This document shows positions 6,291 to 12,692 of a DNA stretch of 16,097 nt, in pieces; within the stretch, counting starts at the first letter, position 1, and every line of letters starts with the position of its first letter. The translations under genes and the position numbers were made by a program. The notes under the pieces were generated by a model that saw only the letters and a list, made by a program, of their open reading frames with translations, was not told the origin of the DNA and ran no database searches. The stretch comes from an uncultured Kiritimatiellota bacterium (GTDB taxonomy: Bacteria; Verrucomicrobiota; Kiritimatiellia; RFP12; UBA1067): NCBI GenBank assembly GCA_934654805.1, contig CAKUGW010000072.1, positions 1-16,097 of the forward strand. Direction: 5' to 3'.

Positions 6291-7247
6291 ATGACTCGAT
6301 GCAAGAATGTGAGCGACATCGTGAAAGAGGCGGATAGAATCCTCTTTCACGATCTGGATTGTCTGCAAGACAAGGATGCGGAATTCTATTTCCGAGGGGA
6401 GTCGCTAAACTTTGCCCGAAAGAACGAAGGTACGGCACTTCCGCTTGGAACGAGTTTCCCGTGTTGTCTTGACCGTGAAGAGGCGTGGAGGAAGAACGAA
6501 CGCGAATTGTATCAAGAAGCGTTGCGCCTGAATGTCATTTCCTTTGATGAAGACAAGACGATGGTTGAACGGGTGGCTCGGATGCAGCATTACCAGATGC
6601 CGACGCGATTCTGCGACATGACCTCGAACGTCTTGATAGCCGCGCAGTTCGCTTGCGGTACAGGAGATGTGAGTAGAGGGAATCGCGACAATGGACACGA
6701 CGGATATATTCGTGTCATGAAGATCAAGCGCGAGCGCATGAAATCTTTTACCAGCGACATAATCACGGCTATAGCACATTTGCCATTGGTTCGTTGGAAC
6801 AACATCAATCCATCAAGAGAAGATGGACTGGACTATTTGCGATATGAAGTGACGAATAGCCGCCCTGGTTTTTCGTTGCCGGTTTCTGAATCGACAGGTG
6901 GCAATCTTCGTACGGCCAAAGAACAGTTGCGCGAGGAGATTCAGCATGTGTGGGCGTTCAAGCCGATTTGGAATACGCCGCGAATAAGATCACAGTCCGG
7001 TATCTTTTTAGCGTTCGGATGCCGTGATGGCAAGAAGCCTCTGAATCCATCGTTCTCGCCTGCCGACTACGACAAGTCTGATGCGCCAAGTTGCGGTATA
7101 GCGCAGGTTGCCGTAATACAGATTGACGGGTCTTGCAAGAAAAGAATACGCGAAGAGTTGCGTTATTTCGGAATGCCGACAGAGGGTCTGTATCCTGACC
7201 TGTCAAATGTCTGTATGGAAATCTCGGAACGAATAAAAGAATTTTGA
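6291..7247 (+). CDS. FRG-domain protein
   Basis: A 318-aa cytoplasmic protein with an FRG domain, named for its Phe-Arg-Gly motif. YFRGES occurs near residue 33. The central hallmark reads RMQHYQMPTRFCDMTSNVLIAAQFA (the family pattern is HYG-PTR-LD-T---A--FA). The C-terminal GMPTEGLYPDLSNVCMEI matches the usual ending. FRG proteins are scattered accessory genes, often near mobile or defence loci; the biochemical activity is not firmly known to me. The ATG at 6291 is chosen over GTG 6246 because it directly follows a purine-rich GGAAGAGAAGAAGGAAGA ribosome site. Base composition is clearly less GC-rich than hrpA, which suggests transfer. It is the first of four closely spaced genes; the next starts 19 bp downstream. 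Confidence 0.85.
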   Translation: MTRCKNVSDIVKEADRILFHDLDCLQDKDAEFYFRGESLNFARKNEGTALPLGTSFPCCLDREEAWRKNERELYQEALRLNVISFDEDKTMVERVARMQHYQMPTRFCDMTSNVLIAAQFACGTGDVSRGNRDNGHDGYIRVMKIKRERMKSFTSDIITAIAHLPLVRWNNINPSREDGLDYLRYEVTNSRPGFSLPVSESTGGNLRTAKEQLREEIQHVWAFKPIWNTPRIRSQSGIFLAFGCRDGKKPLNPSFSPADYDKSDAPSCGIAQVAVIQIDGSCKKRIREELRYFGMPTEGLYPDLSNVCMEISERIKEF

Positions 7248-7266
7248 AACCAAGAAAGGAACGGCA

Positions 7267-7716
7267 ATGAGAGTCAAGACGTCAAAAACGGCGACAAAGG
7301 CGGCGGCGACCGGTAGCGCCAAAACGAAACCGAGGTACTACACCGAGGGCGTCATCAAGGAACTATGGCTGAAATCTAAGAATGACACGCGATTCACCTT
7401 GACTCCGGATTCGGAATACTCAATTGGGGCGGAACACAAGGGAGAAAAGAAAACGTGCGCTGTTTTCCGTCAGGAAGGTTTCGCAGAACATCTCTGCGAC
7501 ATTGGTGTTGCTGATTTGTATGCGGGCGATTTCACCTTTTTTGCTCCCAAAGGCATGACGTTTGATCAATTGCTGCTAATCAAGGTCAATGCGTGCCATG
7601 TTCGGATTTGCGTCGAGAGCAAAGATTCTTTGGCGGGCGGCGATACATCGGACGAAGGCAAACTGAACAGGAAGTCCCCTGTCCAGGCTTCAGAGATTCG
7701 CCTGAAACAGAAATGA
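7267..7716 (+). CDS. Unknown 149-aa protein following the FRG gene
   Basis: I do not recognise this protein. The start ATG is supported by AAAGGA (7255-7260), 6 nt upstream. Residues 1-22 form a Lys/Ala/Thr-rich, probably disordered basic tail (KTSKTATKAAATGSAKTK). Residues 24-117 look like a compact beta-rich domain (YYTEGVIKELWLKSKNDTRFTL ... LLLIKVNACHVRICVES), followed by a polar tail. It has no signal peptide and no membrane segment, so it is expected in the cytoplasm like the FRG protein before it. The 19-bp spacing to FRG and the basic tail raise the idea of a nucleic-acid-binding partner, but that is inference. The next gene begins 11 bp after its stop. Confidence 0.75.
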   Translation: MRVKTSKTATKAAATGSAKTKPRYYTEGVIKELWLKSKNDTRFTLTPDSEYSIGAEHKGEKKTCAVFRQEGFAEHLCDIGVADLYAGDFTFFAPKGMTFDQLLLIKVNACHVRICVESKDSLAGGDTSDEGKLNRKSPVQASEIRLKQK

Positions 7717-7727
7717 GGAGCGGTAAG

Positions 7728-9086
7728 ATGAACATCAAGAAACTGGCAGCAATAGGGATCGTGTCCGTGGCGGCGAGTGCGATGGCACTTGACTATGTGG
7801 AGGTAATTGATGTCGCTGCGCGGCAGAGGTATCCGTGGAACGGCTTGGTTGACATTGACTTTGAGTTGGATTCGCGTGCGACAGAACCATATATGATGAA
7901 GGTCACGGTTCTCGACAATGTCGGCAAGACGAATCTGCCAGTCAGGACTGTTTACACGGAAAATGTCAGCCAGAAAGATAATCCTTGCATGGTGACGAAG
8001 GACACTACGCGCATTGTCTGGGATGCGGCGGCGGATTTGCCTGACGGATTTAAGTGTACGAATGTGCTGGTGACATGTCAGGATACGCGGACAATAGATG
8101 ATGACAAACGATATATGATTATTGATTTGTCTGGTGGTAGCAGTGCATCGTCGTATCCCGTTTCATATATGAGTACTCCTCCTGTCGGGGGATGGACGGA
8201 TAAATACAAGTTGACGAAGTTGGTCTTGCGGCGTGTTGAGGCAGGAACTTTTATGATGGGAAGTCCCACTGACGAGGTTGGAAGATACGCTAATGAAGAC
8301 TACCATAAAGTGACTCTGACGAAATCTTTTTACATTGGCGTCTTCGAGGTGACAGAGAAACAATGGTCATCTGTGGTGTCTGGTTCGAGCGGCTCCTCTA
8401 AAAAACCGCGACTTGTGTCCTATGCGGCAACTAGAGGAAGTCAAACTATACGTCCAAGCAACACTTTGTGGAGCGAGTCAAATTGGTGTTGGCCGAATTC
8501 TTCAGCTGTCGATCCTTCATCGTTTTGCGGGAAATTGCGCTCTAAATGTAGCGGGTTGCTATTTGATTTGCCAACAGAAGCTCAATGGGAGCTTGCCGCG
8601 CGAGGAGGCTGTATAAAAGCTCTCAATATTGGTTATGATTATAGTGTGGCTAGACTGAATCAGTCTGGGCGAAACATAAACAATGCTGATGATGGTTTGG
8701 GCGATGCTTCGTCTAGTACCGTTACTTTTGTCGGCTGTTATATGCCAAATGCACTAGGCTTATATGACATGATTGGAAATGCAGCTGAATGGTGCGTTGA
8801 TGCATATAAAAAGAATTTGGGGACAACGAGTGTTACGGACCCTAAAGGCGCTGCGGTCAATATTACCTCACCAACGCCTAGCGATCCATCCGCATATCGG
8901 GTTATGAGAGGTGGGGGATATGTGAGCAATGCTGGCAATTATGCATTGACTGGTGATGTGTGGGGGTGGAATAAGGGTTTCTCTCCTGCAAAAGCATGTA
9001 GATCTGCTGGACGAATATCTAATCGGGCCGAAAACGCAGGTGACAATGTTCTATGTGGATTTCGCGTTTGTTGTCTCATGAATTGA
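7728..9086 (+). CDS. Secreted SUMF1/FGE-fold (formylglycine-generating-enzyme-like) protein
   Basis: A 452-aa exported protein with a signal peptide ending near AMA (18-20). Residues 25-118 form the ARQRYPWNG module shared with the next gene's product. A DLSGGSSASSYPVSYM linker (133-148) leads into an FGE-sulfatase/SUMF1 domain (about 165-450) with FMMGSP, YIGVFEVTEKQW, LPTEAQWELAARGG, NALGLYDMIGNAAEWCVD, RVMRGGGY and a terminal GFRVC. True FGE uses a cysteine pair near the C-terminus to convert a sulfatase Cys to formylglycine. Here the corresponding stretch reads KACRSAGR with only one cysteine and no neighbouring sulfatase, so it is more likely a non-catalytic or differently acting surface protein of the same fold. 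The start is set by GGAG (7717-7720), 7 nt before the ATG. It continues the operon; the next gene begins 15 bp later. Confidence 0.85.
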   Translation: MNIKKLAAIGIVSVAASAMALDYVEVIDVAARQRYPWNGLVDIDFELDSRATEPYMMKVTVLDNVGKTNLPVRTVYTENVSQKDNPCMVTKDTTRIVWDAAADLPDGFKCTNVLVTCQDTRTIDDDKRYMIIDLSGGSSASSYPVSYMSTPPVGGWTDKYKLTKLVLRRVEAGTFMMGSPTDEVGRYANEDYHKVTLTKSFYIGVFEVTEKQWSSVVSGSSGSSKKPRLVSYAATRGSQTIRPSNTLWSESNWCWPNSSAVDPSSFCGKLRSKCSGLLFDLPTEAQWELAARGGCIKALNIGYDYSVARLNQSGRNINNADDGLGDASSSTVTFVGCYMPNALGLYDMIGNAAEWCVDAYKKNLGTTSVTDPKGAAVNITSPTPSDPSAYRVMRGGGYVSNAGNYALTGDVWGWNKGFSPAKACRSAGRISNRAENAGDNVLCGFRVCCLMN

Positions 9087-9101
9087 TCAGAGGTGTTTCC
9101 A

Positions 9102-11540
9102 GTGCAAAAACATATCATATTTTTACTGGTATTCTCGATATGCTGGAATGTCTCTGCGGATTCCTTTGGCGCGTGTACATCGCGACAGCCATTCTCATTG
9201 GACATTAGTGCGTCGCCGCGTGTTGCCGACGTGCGCGAGAAATTGACATTCGACAGCACTTGGTATGGCAATCAATCTTCGACGGTGAAGCTTCGGATAA
9301 ATGATGCCGATTTAGCAGAGGCAATGGGCGTAGGCTTCAAGATATGGAAACCGCATCGTCCGGGAACTTACACGATAACAGCCACAACGTATCAGAACGG
9401 CTCTATCGTCGGCGATGTGCTTTCCGCAGAATTCGAGGTTATCGGGCGAGACCTTGTGAACGCTACCGTTTCGCTTCCCGACGGCAACCCGCTGTACGAT
9501 GGAACGCAACGGACGCCTCGCGTGGAGGTCGTATATCAAGGCGAGACTCTGGTCGAGGGGCGAGACTACACGGTTTCCTACGATGAAAATATTTCCGGAG
9601 TAGGTAAGGCCATTATTACGGGAATGGGCCGATTCCACGACGAAGTGGAGCAGACGTTCAAGATTCAGCCTGCAGGAATTTGCACGTTGGATATTTGTGC
9701 GGGAACTCGCATTGCGCATCTGCCCGAGAAGATCACATACGACGAAAACTGGTTCAGCAGTACCGGTGCGGGATATGTCCGCATTATGGAAAACGGGAGG
9801 AAAGCGGCTCAGGAGAACGGGCGTGGCGAGTATTCCTGGACTCCAAACGGAAATGGCCTGTACACGCTTCTTCATCGTACATACATCGACGGGTATTTGC
9901 AGAGTGATGTTTACTCGGCCACGTTCTTTGTTGGCGGAGGATCGCTACAACAGGATGGAATTACGGTCGCCATCAATCCGGACACGTTCCTGTATGACGG
10001 CAACTCGAAAACTCCTTCGGTCTCCGTGACGTATGACGGTTTTGCACTGAAAGAAGGGCAGGATTATTCCGTTTCATATCGTGACAACGTAGAAGTAGGC
10101 ATTGGCTATGCGGTCGTGACGGGAATGGGAAGATATGAGGAGGTTGTCGAAAAACCGTTCTCCATTGTTGAGCCGGACGGTATCTACAGGGTGTCTGCGA
10201 GACAGCGTTATCCCTGGAACGGCAAGGTTGACATTAGGTTCGACAGTGTGGGGAAACAATACACGGTCTCGCTTGTCGCCAAGGATATTGTTGGCGGTAC
10301 GAACATTGCAATCCGTACGGTATATTCCGAAAATGGTACGGCGATAAATGCGAACGTGGCGACAGTGCAGCCTGGTTCGCACCATTGGGTATGGGATGCC
10401 GACGCCGACATCCAGACGGATGGCGAATTCCCGCGCGTGGCGGTGAGCGTGTCGGCGACGGGGAGCGCACTTGTGGGCTATGCGCGGCAGATGGCGCTTA
10501 CGGTCGATGGCTACACGGGCGCGGAGACGCTCACGAACGTGCCGGTGCTGGTGCGGCTCTCGACGACAATCAGCGGCTTCGACTACAACGACTTCGCGAG
10601 CCCGAGCAACGGGGCCGACCTCGCGTTCTTTGACGCGAACGAGCGGCGGCTCGCCTACGAGATCGACGAGTGGCGCACCAACGGTACGTCGCTCGTGTGG
10701 GTGAAGCTGCCCGAGCTGAAGAAGGGCACGCGCTTCACGGCGGCGTGGGGAGGGGTTGGGTGCGTGCCCATGGATGGGTACGCCACTGGGCACGAGGTGT
10801 GGTGCGACTACGCGGGCGTGTGGCACATGAATGAAGACTCGGGCACGGCCTATGACTCGACGGCCAACGGTCTCGACGGGATTCCGAGCTGCGGCACAAA
10901 CGCGCTGGCCGATGTGCGCCAGATGGTGGCGTATGAGAACGGCGCGTGCGGCCGGGCGCGGGTGAATGGGATGTTGAACGGGAAAGGCGGGAATTATTTG
11001 CACGTTCCTGCTTCACGGCGATTTTCGCTTGGCGGCAATTTCTGCGCTGAAGGCTGGTTCCGGGTGGAGAATCAAATTCAGCTTACTTCCGAAAACGATT
11101 ACGATGACCCGAGGTTGATTTCGCTCAAACCCGTGCATCTCAATCAGGAGACGGGGTTTGAAATGCAATTTGAGAATGGTGCCGATCATTTCTATGTGAA
11201 AGCCCGTGCGAAATCAGGCGGGAGAGTCATATGCCCAACGGCGTTGAAGACCTGGGTGAAGCTTTTGGCTGAGTTCTCCGGAACGAATTTGAACCTGTAC
11301 GCCAATGGCGTATTTCTCACAAATCGCGTGATCAAGGCGGTGTGTGATGATGACGCGAACACCATGGGCTTTGGCGGCAGTGCGAGCGGCATCTGGTCGC
11401 TCAACGGCCAATATGACGAAATCCGTTTGCGCGGCGGGACGCTTTCGGCCGACTGGATCAAGGCCGACTACGACATGATCAAGAACCGCGACTTCCTGAT
11501 CTACGGCCCGGTGAAGAACGGAATGGGGGCGGCGGAATGA
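9102..11540 (+). CDS. Secreted modular protein: MBG-like repeats, DUF2341 and LamG-like domain
   Basis: An 812-aa exported protein. The GTG at 9102 is preferred over GTG 9093 because AGAGG (9089-9093) lies 8 nt before it, and the protein then opens with a good signal peptide (cleavage near VSA-D, residue 19). Modules in order: X1 (31-115), MBG-like (121-189, YDGTQRTPRVEVVYQG ... DYTVSY), X2 (193-279), MBG-like (286-355), the ARQRYPWNG module (361-452), DUF2341 (462-550, MALTVDGYTGAETLTNVPVL ... AAWG) and a concanavalin/LamG-like domain (about 565-810, VWHMNEDSGTAYDSTANGLDG). DUF2341/LamG pairs are usual in exported carbohydrate-binding or adhesive proteins. Its stop lies 40 bp inside the convergent transposase gene. 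The stretch coding DUF2341 and early LamG is visibly more GC-rich than either side. Confidence 0.85.
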   Translation: MQKHIIFLLVFSICWNVSADSFGACTSRQPFSLDISASPRVADVREKLTFDSTWYGNQSSTVKLRINDADLAEAMGVGFKIWKPHRPGTYTITATTYQNGSIVGDVLSAEFEVIGRDLVNATVSLPDGNPLYDGTQRTPRVEVVYQGETLVEGRDYTVSYDENISGVGKAIITGMGRFHDEVEQTFKIQPAGICTLDICAGTRIAHLPEKITYDENWFSSTGAGYVRIMENGRKAAQENGRGEYSWTPNGNGLYTLLHRTYIDGYLQSDVYSATFFVGGGSLQQDGITVAINPDTFLYDGNSKTPSVSVTYDGFALKEGQDYSVSYRDNVEVGIGYAVVTGMGRYEEVVEKPFSIVEPDGIYRVSARQRYPWNGKVDIRFDSVGKQYTVSLVAKDIVGGTNIAIRTVYSENGTAINANVATVQPGSHHWVWDADADIQTDGEFPRVAVSVSATGSALVGYARQMALTVDGYTGAETLTNVPVLVRLSTTISGFDYNDFASPSNGADLAFFDANERRLAYEIDEWRTNGTSLVWVKLPELKKGTRFTAAWGGVGCVPMDGYATGHEVWCDYAGVWHMNEDSGTAYDSTANGLDGIPSCGTNALADVRQMVAYENGACGRARVNGMLNGKGGNYLHVPASRRFSLGGNFCAEGWFRVENQIQLTSENDYDDPRLISLKPVHLNQETGFEMQFENGADHFYVKARAKSGGRVICPTALKTWVKLLAEFSGTNLNLYANGVFLTNRVIKAVCDDDANTMGFGGSASGIWSLNGQYDEIRLRGGTLSADWIKADYDMIKNRDFLIYGPVKNGMGAAE

Positions 11541-12634
11541 GGCGGCTCCAATGGCACGAGGCCCGCGTAGTTGAGCGCGGCGGCGCCCGGGCCGCAGATG
11601 TCGGCCGCGAGCTGGTTGAGGGCAAGGCATTGGGAACGGGTGAGCCGCGTCATGTATGGAGCGGCACCGAACCGCGCGGCAGCTGGTTGCTTTGCGCCAT
11701 TGTGGTGCGTCGGTCGGTTCGGTGGAGCGCCATACATGGCGCGATCCTCCACCGGCGCGAGCAGCAGCAGCTTGCCTTTTGCGCAGGCGTCGAAGGAGCG
11801 GCCCGGCGGCTTGTACCTGGGCGCGAAGCCGTCGGCCTTGAGCGCAATGAGTGGCAGGCCTTCTTCCATCGCGGCGCGGGCGATCTGCTTCTCGCCGGGG
11901 CTGATGCAGGGCGAGACAAGCACCGCGCCGCGCGCGGCGGCGTCGAGGAGGCGGGCCTGTTCGGCGGCGAGGGCTTCGGGCGAAATGCGGCGCGAGCATT
12001 GGATCTGAAGCCGGTCGGGGCGGTTGAGCAGAAACGGGTTGCCGTAGGCGGCATAGGTCGCCCTGGCGAGCGGCAGGGCGTTGATGCGCGTGAAGTAGTC
12101 GGGGTGTTGGCGAATGAGCGCGAGGCGGCGCGGGTTGTCGGCGATATAGCGAAAGAGGGTTTTCAGCTGGCCGCGATGGGTGAGTATGCGGTCGTGGTAG
12201 CCGGGGGCGAACAAGTTAGGAGGATTCGCCATATATGGCGAATCACCGAACGGCGGTTCTCTGGACGGCGATTCACCGGACAGCCGCCCACCGAGCCGAT
12301 ACGCCTTGGTACACCCGATCTTAAAGCCACGAACGATCTCGCCCAGATGGCGACGCATGCGCGTTCGAACAAAGAGAAGACCGTGGAAATGGTCAGGCAT
12401 GACAATGCAGGCGAGAAGCTGAATTTCGGGATGGCGGCTGGGAATCTCACGCCAACAGGCTTCGACGCTTTCTCCGAGCGGAGTCTTCGTGACGGCACAG
12501 CCTTCGAGACGGCCCAGAATCGGTCGACGGCCCTCCACTTCGAGGGTGATCATGTAGATGCCACGCTCATAGTAGTCGTGGCAGAAGCAACGCTGCTTCA
12601 TCTTGACGGACAGAATGTCAGGCGCATTTGTCAT
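11501..12634 (-). CDS. REP-associated tyrosine transposase (Y1/IS200-like) with extra C-terminal domain
   Basis: A 377-aa protein. Residues 15-185 are a Y1 transposase domain: RGIYMITLEVEG, the HUH motif in MPDHFHG (His82, His84), then PGYHDRIL and FRYIADNP, whose Tyr147 or Tyr163 may be the nucleophile. RAYT proteins nick and join single-stranded REP palindromes. Residues 220-345 are an added domain (GAVLVSPCISPGEKQI, GLPLIALKADGF, CAKGKLLLLAP) that recalls a DprA/LOG-type Rossmann fold; I have seen similar tails on other RAYTs, but the fold is inferred. Two in-frame insertions, about 116-140 and 297-330, carry related palindromic DNA. The ATG at 12634 lacks a Shine-Dalgarno and lies 6 bp from a strong -10. 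The 3' end overlaps the convergent gene by 40 bp, so the last 13 codons are probably acquired read-through. Confidence 0.87.
   Translation of the reverse strand: MTNAPDILSVKMKQRCFCHDYYERGIYMITLEVEGRRPILGRLEGCAVTKTPLGESVEACWREIPSRHPEIQLLACIVMPDHFHGLLFVRTRMRRHLGEIVRGFKIGCTKAYRLGGRLSGESPSREPPFGDSPYMANPPNLFAPGYHDRILTHRGQLKTLFRYIADNPRRLALIRQHPDYFTRINALPLARATYAAYGNPFLLNRPDRLQIQCSRRISPEALAAEQARLLDAAARGAVLVSPCISPGEKQIARAAMEEGLPLIALKADGFAPRYKPPGRSFDACAKGKLLLLAPVEDRAMYGAPPNRPTHHNGAKQPAAARFGAAPYMTRLTRSQCLALNQLAADICGPGAAALNYAGLVPLEPPHSAAPIPFFTGP
11651..11738. repeat. Long inverted repeat inside the transposase gene
   Basis: The 24-nt arms 11651-11674 and 11715-11738 are inverted copies with three mismatches. 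Each reads CATGTATGG, then three to six variable bases, then CACCGAACCG from its own end. They flank a 40-nt centre. In the protein they encode AMYGAPPNR and RFGAAPYM. The size and symmetry suit a REP-like pair (BIME-style) that lies in frame in the coding region. Confidence 0.7.
12223..12283. repeat. Palindrome plus related repeat copy inside the transposase gene
   Basis: A perfect palindrome with core ATTCGCCATATATGGCGAAT (12224-12243) extends one base each side. Its right half continues into CATATATGG...CACCGAACGG (12230-12253), matching the 24-nt arms at 11651 and 11715. A partial copy, GGCGATTCACCGGACAG, follows at 12267-12283. It encodes PFGDSPYM, close to RFGAAPYM in the other insertion and in the same frame. 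Confidence 0.65.
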
Positions 12635-12640
12635 GGCTGT

Positions 12641-12669
12641 ATTATACCGAATGATTGTATCGCGTTCAA
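12641..12669 (-). promoter_or_regulatory. Promoter of the transposase gene
   Basis: On the minus strand, TTGAAC (12664-12669), a 17-bp spacer, then TATAAT (12641-12646). The start of transcription would fall at about 12634, the A of the ATG, so the message may be leaderless. The box overlaps the region upstream of the divergent MBG gene (ribosome site at 12678), so expression of the two genes may interfere. Confidence 0.6.
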
Positions 12670-12692
12670 GGCGGCTTAAGGAGCGAAATGGA

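Noticed and set aside
11537..12679. 380-codon plus-strand frame opposite the transposase
   Set aside because: The minus strand has the HUH motif and a promoter; the plus frame has no recognisable protein features.
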